A stretch of DNA of 64,000 bases, from contig JADLSH010000220.1 in assembly GCA_016169945.1 (NCBI GenBank), positions 5,877,001-5,941,000 on the forward strand. The letters run 5' to 3'. The position numbers were made by a program, and so were the translations under genes. This document shows, one piece after another, positions 12,250 to 20,976 of this stretch. The stretch's first letter is position 1. Each line of letters opens with the position of its first letter. Source of the DNA: Trachythela sp. YZ-2020 (lineage: Eukaryota; Cnidaria; Anthozoa; Malacalcyonacea; Clavulariidae). The notes under the pieces are model-generated. The model saw nothing but the letters and a program-made list of their open reading frames with translations, was not told the origin of the DNA and ran no database searches.

Positions 12250-12747
12250 ATGACTTCCTCAACAGTTGTGAATATTTTGTACGGTTACTTTAACACGAGA
12301 AAGAACAAATTGAAATGGACTGGAACATTAGAAGACTTGAAAGCATTCGTCCTTACTGAAGTTGATGAGGAAACAGCCGACAGTACTACATGGCGGTCGC
12401 CAAGCGGCGGGAAATGGTATTTTGAAAGTGAGCAGTTAACAGTTACTTGGCTGAAGAAAAGCGAGAACATACACTTCGTGGGTGAGAAGGGAAACGAAGT
12501 ATTAGAACGAGTGTACACTTTCATAAAGCGAACTGAGATTACTCTCAGAATGACAAAGCTGCTGACCTAGAAAAATCTGTTGAAAGCCTATTAGCTGACG
12601 ACAGTGAAGAGGAGAGCGATAACTCTGAAGAATCGTTTAATGGAACTATCACTACATCAAAGAAAGCTCATGGTATGGCGAATCGAGGAAGCGATATTGC
12701 ATTGGGATTATATCAACATGGAATTCGCCGAATTTATAATGGTAATT
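12250..12747 (+). pseudogene. LINE ORF1-like protein, 5' part (frameshifted)
   Basis: From an ATG at 12250 the frame encodes NTRKNKLKWTGTLEDLKAF, then WRSPSGGKWYF and VTWLKKSENIHFVGEKGNE. This is the pattern of ORF1 proteins of invertebrate LINEs (a TLEDLKxF block, a W-SPSG block and a W-x-IxFxGExx block). A shift near 12540 moves the frame. The continuation is acidic (DDSEEESDNSEES) and reaches 12747 before unrelated repeat DNA. The presumed role is RNA binding in the retrotransposition particle. I cannot fix the true start, and a GTG-initiated extension to 12193 is not credible. Confidence 0.6.
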
Positions 12748-13646
12748 GAACTGAGTGGAGTGCAATTTGGTCTGAAATCAAACGCGTGATTACAAAATCG
12801 CACGACCGCGAAGCGGGAGTGCGATTTGTAATCACAAGTTTGATTTCAGACCAAAATTGCACGACACGAAGTTCAATTTCCACTTTATTATCTTCATTTT
12901 GAAATCTAAATAATTTTTTAAACCGGAAGTGGTATTTTATTAGTCTTTGTTTACAATTTACACACCCGCGATACTCCCTGAAATGCCGTAGCATAGCAAC
13001 AACATGAATTGTAATTTGACAAATTGACTCAGTATGAACAAGCAAAATGTGATTATGTGAGAGAATTTCTAGAAATAAAGACCGAAAAAGTAAGTGTAAA
13101 GATATCGTAGACTTTACATGTAAATTGATAAACGTTTCTTGTGATTTTGTGCATTCAAACATTGACACTACAATCGATCATTTCATATTTTAATACCTTG
13201 TGCCTTTGACAGCTTTGTGTTCAGTTTTGGCTGTTGCTCAAATGAAACTTGTTTTTGTTGACATTTTGACAATGTTTCATTCAAAATTTTGTTTATAATT
13301 TGGCCTGTATTATTTGTGAAAAATTATTTGATATTCTTTTAAGTTTGACTTGCCTTTATGTTGATTTTTATGAAAAAACTGCAGTAAATGCAGTCTAGAG
13401 TATTGACAATTTATGGTGAACAGATTTGGTCATTTGCCAGAGCACATTTTTCTTTAAATTGATTGGCTAGTTAAATTCTATCATTCAATCTGATTGGTTG
13501 TTGTGGTGAAGAGCTTCAATCTGATTGGTTTAAAAATGATGCGATTAATACTCAAGATGATGCGATTTGGGAATTAATCGCACTATTTTTGACCAATCAG
13601 ATTGCAAGAAATGCCATTGATTTCAAAATGAATATAATAAAAATAA
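12748..13646. mobile_element. Repeat insertion inside LINE ORF1, with a hairpin at its left end
   Basis: The ORF1 reading is lost at 12748 and resumes about 13647. The left part is a near-perfect hairpin: 12760-12800 and 12820-12862 are reverse complements (GTGCAATTTGGTCTGAAATC and partner), around a CGCGAAGCGGGAG loop. The right part has several CAATCTGATTGG motifs in both orientations (about 13488-13610), suggesting a subterminal repeat of the same element. Nothing coding was identified within. The exact borders are uncertain. A TATAAT-like sequence near each side could be a target duplication. Confidence 0.5.
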
Positions 13647-14150
13647 TAACTCAACCAATAAATATTTTGAGAGTTCTCAAAACAATCACTTAATGCAAAA
13701 AATAGAAGCAATTAGCGCAAAAGTAGAGAATCTTGAATTTGAAGTGAGTTATATAAAGGCCATTAACTCGCAACCAAACAATCAAGATTTAATTAACGAC
13801 TTAAGGGAAGAAAATCGAAAACTAAAGAAGCAAAACCAAGAGCTACAAGAAAGAAATACAAACTTATCGCATATCTTGGCAGATCAAAGACTTGGAAAAT
13901 GAAAGAGCTTGTCTAGTTACAAAACCAAAGCCACAGAATGGCGTATGGCAAAGTCAAATGGACCGGCTAAGATGCCAGACAATGCTTTGCCTGCTTTATC
14001 AGCCAATCGATAAGAAATACTCCGGAACGAATCGAACAGTGAGAGTAACGTTATTACCGATGATCAAGTAATTTATAATGAAGGTGTAGATGTGCATAAA
14101 AAGAGATCTAACCATGGTAAGAAAAGTAGTTCAGGCAATGCCAAAAGTAA
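13647..14150 (+). pseudogene. LINE ORF1-like protein, 3' coiled-coil part
   Basis: The open frame at 13693-13902 encodes a clear heptad coiled coil with AKVENLEFEVSYIK, then DLREENRKLKKQNQELQERN. One base later the coil continues in another frame (KDLENERACL) and runs on to a basic tail (KKSSSGNAKS) near 14146. Coiled coils are typical of trimeric LINE ORF1 proteins, and the position between the upstream ORF1 piece and the endonuclease agrees with that. It is broken by at least one frameshift and by the upstream insertion. Confidence 0.6.
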
Positions 14151-14710
14151 GGCCCCGTTTACATGAGACCGGGACGAAGTCAAGCCGGGACGATTTCGTT
14201 TCGGTCATAGTATTATTTATAATAGATCTTTACATGAGACCGGGACGAAAAATCGCTCAGAGCGGTCTGAAGTCATCCCGCTCGCTGGACCGAACCGACT
14301 ATATCTTCAGACAGGCACGAATTCGGAGCGAGATGAATGTAAACACAGATTATTTTCAGACCGGTCTGAATTTTGATAATAAACGCTGATAATAAACAAC
14401 GGTGGACAAGATTAACAGGTCCTCCCCCAGAAAATTTTTGTATTCTTGAGTCTCTGTGGCTTGATTTCCTGCATTTTCAGAGACAATTTTTGATATATCC
14501 CATCTAAACGGAGCCAGGTTTTGTTGTGAGAATACAATAACTTTCCTCTAAACTCAGTTTTTTTCCATTTTTGGCTTATACTTTGGACAAAAGGGACATT
14601 CACTGGGGCAAAATAGCTTACTGGGGGCGAACATGGGGGCTGGGGGGGCTTTTGCCCCTCCAGTACATTAGTTAAAAAAGGCCCTGGTGCTAGATGTGCT
14701 GAATCGGGGC
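14151..14710. other. Unrelated repeat between LINE ORF1 and ORF2
   Basis: The segment begins GGCCCCGTTTACATGAGACC and contains a second GTTTACATGAGACCGGGACG-like copy (about 14228), the kind of repeated terminus seen in MITEs. The right part (14400-14700) is rich in G/C runs (TGGGGGCGAACATGGGGGCT). No coherent protein is present. The next sequence (14711 on) resumes LINE ORF2. I read this as one or two small insertions. Confidence 0.45.
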
Positions 14711-14756
14711 ACATAATCAATCAATCGAAGGTGAAGGAAATGCTAACAATATAACT

Positions 14757-15500
14757 AGATCTAGAATAACACAGCAGCGAAGTAAATTAGAAGGCGTCGA
14801 GATATGTCATCTAAATATAAAAAGCTTAGTCAAAAATATGGATCAGTTAAGGATATATAGTCATAACTGCAAGTTTGATATAATATGTTTAAGTGAAACA
14901 ATGTTAGACGACACAGTACAAGATTATGAAGTAAATCTTAATGGATACGAAATTATTCGTGAAGATAGAAATCGAAAAGGCGGGGGTGTTGCGATCTATA
15001 TCATCAATTGTATATGCTATAAATTACGGCCAGACTTAGATCATGAAAATTTGGAGTCAATCACAGTTGAAATCTTCAAGCCAAAAGCGAAGTCGTTTTT
15101 CATCAATACGTGGTATAGACCCCCGGGTACAAGTCTCGATTTGTTTAGCGATTATGAGGAGTGTATTTCAAAAGCTATCACAATTGGAGATTTCAACTGT
15201 GACTGGAATAATCTTAGAGAAAGTACGATTTCACCTCAGACAAAAAGAATTGTTGATCTTGCTCAAACATTTCAATACGAACAATTAATTAAAGAATCAA
15301 CGAGAATAACTGAAACCTCAAGTACGTTAATTGACTTGGCATTCAGCAACAAGCCAGAACTGATTATTGACTCGGGCGTGGAACACATAGGAATAAGCGA
15401 TCACATCATGATTTATGTCTGCCGAAAAGTCTCAATCCCCCAAAAATGGTCAACACAAGACAGTATAAATATTTCGAAATTAACGCTTTTAGATCTGATT
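14757..15500 (+). pseudogene. LINE ORF2, APE-type endonuclease domain
   Basis: The frame is open from upstream of the first ATG. It encodes EICHLNIKSLVKNMDQL, then FDIICLSETML (catalytic Glu of the SET/SExW motif), GYEIIREDRN-KGGGVAIYI, a TWYRPPG block, ITIGDFNCDW (catalytic GDFN) and ISDHIMI (catalytic SDH). These are the ordered motifs of the exonuclease-endonuclease-phosphatase fold used by CR1, L2 and Jockey-type LINEs to nick target DNA. The ATG at 14838 is internal, so the real ORF2 start lies upstream in decayed sequence. The domain reads intact to 15500, where a stop follows. Confidence 0.8.
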
Positions 15501-17082
15501 TAAATGAAATCTTCCAAACACAATCAAACCTTACAAACCCAAATATTCTTTGGGAAATAATGGAAATCAAAATTATTGGCGGTTGCTGATTTACATGCGC
15601 CACCGATAACATGGAAAGTTAGAAGTGAGTATGCTCCTTGGATTACAGATAACATCAAGAAAAGTATGCAAAACAGAGATTATCTTAAGAAAAGGGCCTT
15701 AAAATCAGGCTCAAAGAATGTGCACAAAGCGTATAAAAGAGCAAGAAATGAAGTTAACAAGATCGTTAAAAACACGAAAACTAAATACTATATGAGTGCC
15801 TTGAGTGAAAATACTCAAAGCCCTAAAACAATGTGGAACACAATTAAGACATTGACAAACAAAAATTCCAAAACTACTAACATTACTGAGATTCAGGTTG
15901 AGAGTGATCTCTCTGTCACTGAGCCTAAACATATTGCTGATGCCTTTAATACATTTTTCAATAATATCGGGCCTCAATTGGCTGATGCTCTACCTGCAAC
16001 TCACATAAAAGCAGAATCATGTAATTTTTATTACCTCTGTGAATTCCTCTTTTGAAATTCGGACCGTTTCAATCGAGGAAGTATTTAATTTACTTTCAAC
16101 TATAAAAGTTTCGAAGGCAACAGGACATGACAAAATTTCACCGAAATTGTTGAAAGACTCTGCAGATATCATAGCTCCTTCCTTGATTAATATCTTTAGC
16201 CAATCTATTAGAACTGGTATCTTTCCTGAAGATATGAAAACTGCAGTGATCTCACCTATATTTAAATCGGGAGACAAAACTGAGTGCACCAATTATAGAC
16301 CTATTTCAATACTCTCGGCAATTTCCAAAATTTTTGAGAAACTTATTTCAACGCAGTTGTCTGATTATCTGGAGTCCAATGAGATACTCACAAGTGAACA
16401 AGCAGGTTTCCGAAAGAATCATTCAACACAATCATCGCTACCAACAAATGGTTAATTAATATGGGCAATGGATGCTTGAATGGTGTAATATTTTTGGACC
16501 TGAAGAAATCTTTTGATTGTGTTGATCATGATATACTTCTCAGTAAATTACACCTGTATGGGGCTAGCCCTAGTACTTTAAAATGGTTTTAAGTCGTATT
16601 TGTCCAATTGAACACAATTAGAACCACGTCAATTAGACGTACCATAAGATGCGGAGTACCTCAGGGATCAAATCCGGAACCGTTGTTATTTTTAGTTTAT
16701 ATAAACGATCTCCCGAGGTGTCTCTCGCATTCGAATACTGTTATGTTCGCTGACGACACAAATTTAACGACAAGTGGTCAAGTGATGAAGTCATAACTAA
16801 ATTAACTGCAGACTTAGAAAGAGTTCATCAGTGGTTGCTGGCCAACAGGTTAACTCTTAATAAAGAAAAAACAGAATACATGATAATAGGGTCTAGACGC
16901 GACAAAGACTAGCCAAAATTGAAAACGACCAAGAATTAAAAATTGGGGAAACCAATATTAATAGGGTAAAGTGTACAAAAACCCTAGGTGTAATTGTTGA
17001 CGAACAATTATCGTGGAAAAACCAGATCGAAAACATAGTTAATAAGGCTTCAAAAGGTATTGGAATGTTACCTCGAATGTTA
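15501..17082 (+). pseudogene. LINE ORF2, reverse transcriptase (several frames)
   Basis: The linker ADLHAPPITWKVRSEYAPWI (about 15580) leads into RT motifs: TGHDKISPKLLK, AVISPIFKSGD with NYRPISIL, EQAGFRKNHST, FLDLKKSFDCVDHDIL (motif A region), GVPQGS (motif B) and VMFADDTNL (motif C with the catalytic FADD). After this come LTLNKEKTEYMI and TLGVIVDEQLSW. At least four frame changes and stops are spread through it, so it is inactive. The domain ends abruptly at 17082 where the GCGAAG-type transposon begins. The C-terminal region and 3' UTR are missing. Confidence 0.8.
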
Positions 17083-17284
17083 CGGTAGTATTTGACATTA
17101 TAATAAATAAAGAGAGCATTAAAAAATATTTTGTTGTAAGAATACAAACTATTTTAAATATATTTTTAAAAAATGTTTGAAAAAGTTATAAAAGTAACTG
17201 TTTGAAGAATGTTCAATGATTTTCGCTCCAATAATATAGATAACCCAAATGTAAATGTTTGTATATAATTTTTGTACTAACTAA

Positions 17285-17990
17285 TGTTCTTACACATCGA
17301 ACCACGTCTTCGCATTAAGTTCGAATTTTTCTCATGCGTCTTCGCATTTAGTTCGCATTTTCTCATGCTTCTTCGCATTGAGTTCGCATTTTTCTCATGT
17401 GTCTTCGCATTTTGCTTCGCATTCTTCGCATTTTGCTTCGCATTCTTCGCATTAAGGCCCAATCAGGTCCGATGGCCCTGAATATCTCAGCCTAACGCCT
17501 GTATTCTAAAAGCTCACTCACACTCACACTCAAAGATTGGAGGTTCAATCTAAGCTTCCCTCGAGTGTCAGTGCTATTTTTGAATAGCTGGAGGGTGAGT
17601 ACTCGCATAGTATGGTACGGCACTAACTCTCCAGCTTTTCAAAAACAGCACTGACACTCAAGTTAAGCTCAGATTGAACCTCCACTCTTTGAGTGTGAGT
17701 GTGAGTGAGCTTTTAGAATACAGACGTAAGTCTTAAGTTCGCATTCTGTTGATGCGTCTTCGCATTAAGGCCTTTGTGGCCCTATGCGCCTTCGCATTTT
17801 GCTTCGCATTTTGCTTCGCATTCCTGCACATTTTTTTCTTATTCTTCGCATTTTGCTTCGCATTCCTGCGCATTTCTTCCCATTTTGCTTCGCACTCTTC
17901 GCATTTCTTCGCATTAAGGCCCAATCAGGCCCTATGGCCCGCAATAACTCAGACAAGTGTACAGTACCAAAACTAATATACATGCGAAGA
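17285..17990. repeat. Left-arm satellite, TTCGCAT units (reads ATGCGAA on the other strand)
   Basis: Two blocks (17300-17463 and 17735-17925) are built of variants of CTTCGCATTTTGCTTCGCAT and TTCGCATT. They are separated by a unique spacer with GGCCCAATCAGG and by the inserted MITE. The satellite produces long open frames on both strands, but their protein is a simple repeat (FCFAFFAF or AKQNAKN) and is not a gene. It mirrors the right-arm satellite at 18985-19545. Confidence 0.85.
17499..17723. mobile_element. Foldback MITE inside the left inverted repeat
   Basis: The element starts CTGTATTCTAAAAGCTCACT and ends with the reverse complement. Both arms contain an ACTCACACTCACACTC run, a GGAGGTTCAATCT block and a GACAC-CA-TGTC region, pairing over about 95 bases around a short loop near 17600. 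It interrupts sequence that is continuous in the opposite arm (AATATCTCAGCCTAGCTGAC at about 19365 in reverse). The target duplication is unclear. Confidence 0.75.
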
Positions 17991-18146
17991 AATGTGCAGA
18001 ATGAACACCTAATGTCATGCGCATGCGTATTCTCTCAAGGGCGTTCGAGCTAGTTCACCTGTATTGTTCTACATGCAAACCATGCATATATCGACTATAT
18101 AATTAGCCACTCTTGGCCTGATTTCCCATTTCTTGAGAGCGTATAG

Positions 18147-18850
18147 TTGACTATGGGTTCTTATCAGTGTGAACGATGTCTGAAACGGTTCTCATCCTAT
18201 TATAATGTCAGGCGGCATAAAGCGAACCATTGCACGTATGCCCATAGTGTTGACCAAGACTCCGTGTTGGAATACGAAGATAAGCCAAATTACACAGATG
18301 ATAAATTCCCCGAGAGAAATTCCGTTATCCAGAATCGGATGAAGATGTATCAACCTGATCACATCATGGTGAAAGCAGTGAGACTGCCGAGACAGGTGAT
18401 GATGAAAACAGTGAGAATGCAGAGACAGGTGATGATGAAAACAGTGAGAATTCCAAAGATGATGGTGAAATAAAGGAAGAGATTGACCCTTAGGCAACCA
18501 TGATTGACGATGCAAAAGTGACGGGTGGGACAGAATATGATGAACTGTTGAAAACGTTGCAAATGGATGGGCAAGAAGAAAGTGTAGCTAAGCAGAAAGC
18601 CTTTGAAAAAATTCTCCCTGAACTTCAGAGAGAATTCGCTGGCGTTTACCTGGATAATTTACGTTGGATAAAAGCACTTAAAAGGATTCTGTGCATAGAA
18701 AGATCATGGAAACGAAGGAGGCATTTGTGAACGAAGACTCGTTTGATCCTGATTAAGCTTTATCTGCAGCGGTTGACAAAAGAAAACTTCTGTTAAAACA
18801 GCTTTTAGAAGACCAAGGACGTTTTTCAGATAGTGATGATGATCAATGAA
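18147..18850 (+). pseudogene. C2H2-finger protein with acidic repeats, broken; the transposon's core gene
   Basis: The frame starts MTMGSYQCERCLKRFSS. This is a canonical C2H2 finger (C-x2-C-x12-H-x3-H). It continues hydrophilic, then a shift near 18340 puts an acidic repeat in another frame (two copies of ETGDDENSENA). After a stop, 18500-18730 encodes a helical segment (FEKILPELQREFAGVYLDNL, RWIKALKR). One more shift near 18690 and a stop near 18753 break the final part, which ends in a basic then acidic tail (VDKRKLLLKQLL, FSDSDDD). The original protein was perhaps 220 residues. I know no function. The finger suggests binding of the element's own repeats. It is the only gene between the arms. 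Confidence 0.55.
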
Positions 18851-18984
18851 TCGATGTAGTGCTTATGTGAAATAAAAATGTATCAAAATTGTATTGTGTA
18901 TTGTTTCATCTTTTAAGCAATAATTAGTCCTTGTAGAAAAAAATTTACTCCAGAATTAAGCCGTACCTTCTATCGAGCCTGATT

Positions 18985-19545
18985 GGGCCTTAATGCGAAG
19001 AATGCGAAATAAAATGCGAAGAATGCGAAGCAAAATGCGAAGAATGCGAAGCAAAGTGCGAAGAATGCGAAGCAAAATGCGAAGGCGCATAGGGCCACAA
19101 ATGCCTTAATGCGAAGACGCATGAACAGAATGCGAACTTAAGACTAAGTGTCAGCTAGACTGAGATATTCCGGGCCATCGGGCCTGATTGGGCCTTAATG
19201 CGAAGAATGCGAAGCAAAATGCGAAGAATGCGAAGCAAAATGCGAAGAATGCGAAGCAAAATGCGAAGAATGCGAAGCAAAATGCGAAGGTGCATAGGGC
19301 CACAAAGGCCTTAATGCGAAGACGCATTAACAGAATGCGAACTTAAGACTAAGTGTCAGCTAGGCTGAGATATTCAGGGCCATCGGGCCTGATTGGGCCT
19401 TAAGGCGAAGAATGCGAAGTAAAATGCGAAGACACATAAGAAAAATGCGAACTCAATGCGAAGACGCATGAGAAAAATGCGAACTAAATGCGAAGACGCA
19501 TGAGCAGAATGCGAACTTAATGCGAAGACGTGGTTCGATGTGTAA
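18985..19545. repeat. Right-arm satellite, GCGAAGAAT/GCGAAGCAAAAT units
   Basis: Dense tandem units of AATGCGAAGAATGCGAAGCA form three sub-blocks. Each sub-block is followed by GGCGCATAGGGCCACAAA, CCTTAATGCGAAGACGCATG and a spacer ending GGGCCATCGGGCCTGATTGG. The whole block of about 200-225 bases is itself repeated (about 18960-19190 and 19190-19395), giving a higher-order array. The outermost units (19425-19545) lack the spacer. It is the reverse complement of the left arm. Confidence 0.85.
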
Positions 19546-19583
19546 AAACATTAGTTAGTACAAAAATTATATACAAACATTTA

Positions 19584-20546
19584 TAAATAATAATAATAAT
19601 AATAGTTTATTAGAACTCTCTTGCAGTTACAAAAAACTGAATTAACGAACAATGGATAGAAATAAGTTATAAAATAGTACATGAATATGCTTTAGAATCT
19701 AGGCTATTTACAAGAGTTAAAATCATTAGACATTTACCAAAATAGTAAATAGTGCATGCATAATTATTTACAATTTATCATACATATTAAGAATCTTAAC
19801 ATATTAAGAGTATTTAAATGTAAAAAAGGATTGAGCTTTAATTGTTCTACAATCAGTATCATTATTAAGATCGATCAGTGTTCTGTCTCAAATTAATATT
19901 ATGGCCAGGAACAACAGCGATTGACAATAAGGGGTGGTTTTCTCTTCGCAGGACTCTTAAAGAGTATAGTTTTTTGTTGGCCTTCTTAACAATGTATTCA
20001 ATATGAGGATTCCATTTTAGATCGCTACTCAAAATGACACCCAAAGATTTATACGTTGTCGCACGTTCAATAATATTGTTACCAATTTGGATTGGTCGGA
20101 GTAAGAAATTGGGGTTATGTAGGAAGTTTACAAGCATTTCCCTACACTTCTTATGATTGAGCTTCATGTTATGCTCATTAGCAAATTCATGTATATCAGA
20201 GACTGCAAAATTTAGGAGGCTGATAGAGTTCCTAGGAATAATCTCGAGGGCTGAAATATCATCCACAAATTTTGTACGAAGACGCCAATTAGCCAGTAAG
20301 CTATTTGTCATGACCGTAAAAAGTACTACGCCGAGTTTAGTCCCTTGGGGTATTCCTCCCTTCAGAGTTTGCCATTGCGAAAGGACACTTCCAATTCTAA
20401 CAGCCTGCCTACGATTGAATAAAAACGCTGTGATCCAAGACAGCAAAGCCGGGTGAACCTGCAGCTTATCCAGTTCTTATATTAAAATAGAATGATCAAT
20501 TAGGTCAAAACCTTTTGAGAAGTCTGCGAAGAAGATACGAGCATTT
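19584..20546 (-). mobile_element. 5'-truncated L2-like LINE inserted in the right inverted repeat
   Basis: On the minus strand it runs from 20546 to a 3' end marked by an (ATT)n microsatellite tail at 19584-19602. The host sequence TACAAACATTTACATTTGGG, known intact from the left arm at about 17250, is split between 19583 and 20546. A short duplication (CATTTA) lies at both sides, which is the expected target-site duplication. The insertion therefore postdates the transposon. Confidence 0.8.
19865..20540 (-). pseudogene. L2-like LINE reverse transcriptase, C-terminal half
   Basis: It begins at FFADFSKGFDLIDHSIL (motif A, with one stop soon after). It then reads open through LLSWITAFLFNRRQAVRIGS, GGIPQGTKLGVVLF (motif B), TKFVDDISALEI (motif C, FVDD), MKLNHKKCREM and TYKSLGVILSSDLKW, with helical RT-thumb sequence at the end. 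Motifs A to C carry the catalytic aspartates. The copy is truncated before motif A and has at least one in-frame stop near 20476, so it is dead. It is related to, but distinct from, the LINE at 27043-28568. Confidence 0.8.
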
Positions 20547-20727
20547 ACATTTGGGTTATCTATATTATTGGAGCGAAAATCATTGAACATTCTTCAAACA
20601 GTTACTTTTATAAGTTTTTCAAACATTTTTTACAAATATATTTAAAATACTTTGTATTCTTACAATAAAATATTTTTTAAAACAATTTCTTTCTCTCTTT
20701 ATTTATTATAATGTCAAATACTACCGT

Positions 20728-20976
20728 GCGCACACCGTGCGTACACCGTGCGCACACCCGTGCGCACGCCCGTGCGCACATATCATGCCGCCATTTTGAA
20801 TACTAATTACTTCCGCCGCTATACAGCCGGGTTAACCTACTCAGCTTAATTAAGCAGGTAAAATATAAAGACTTGATATATCAAACGATAACGTCTCGTG
20901 GAAATAATTAAGAATTTGAGGCAATCTGTAGATCTATTAGATATTATATATATACTTCTCGTGTAGAAAGTATGAA
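20728..20976. repeat. CCGTGCGCAC short tandem repeats and flanking spacer
   Basis: Immediately beyond the transposon end, 20725-20780 holds five imperfect copies of an 11-13 base CCGTGCGCACA unit. The following 200 bases have no feature I recognise. Confidence 0.6.

Larger units (their letters stand above)
12190..17082 (+). mobile_element. Degenerate CR1/L2/Jockey-like LINE with ORF1 and ORF2, interrupted by insertions
   Basis: Reading left to right on the plus strand, the window gives an ORF1-type protein in pieces (12250-12747 and 13647-14150), an APE-type endonuclease (14757-15500) and a reverse transcriptase (15501-17082). Unrelated repeats occupy 12748-13646 and 14151-14710 between these pieces. 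The copy is cut at 17083, where the inverted repeat of another transposon begins, and the 3' end is not found on the far side. Multiple frameshifts and stops make it inactive. The same family occurs in minus orientation at 36171-37720, where the linker between endonuclease and RT is alignable by eye. Confidence 0.75.
17083..20727. mobile_element. DNA transposon with long, satellite-containing inverted repeats
   Basis: The left end (CGGTAGTATTTGACATTATA from 17083) and the right end (its reverse complement ending at 20726) match for about 170 bases. The match then continues inward with TACACATCGAACCACGTCTT at 17290 against 19512-19560, and on through satellite blocks to about 17990 and 18960. 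The right repeat is split by a LINE (19584-20546) and the left by a MITE (17499-17723). Removing these leaves about 2.4 kb: long TIRs flanking a core with one decayed gene. No known transposase is visible, so it is probably non-autonomous, or else its transposase is unrecognised. It interrupts the LINE at 17082. Confidence 0.75.

Noticed and set aside
17277..17983. Several 60-90 codon frames on both strands rich in AKQNAKN or FCFAFFAF
   Set aside because: They are translations of the TTCGCAT satellite, whose unit length keeps frames open. There is no conserved protein character.
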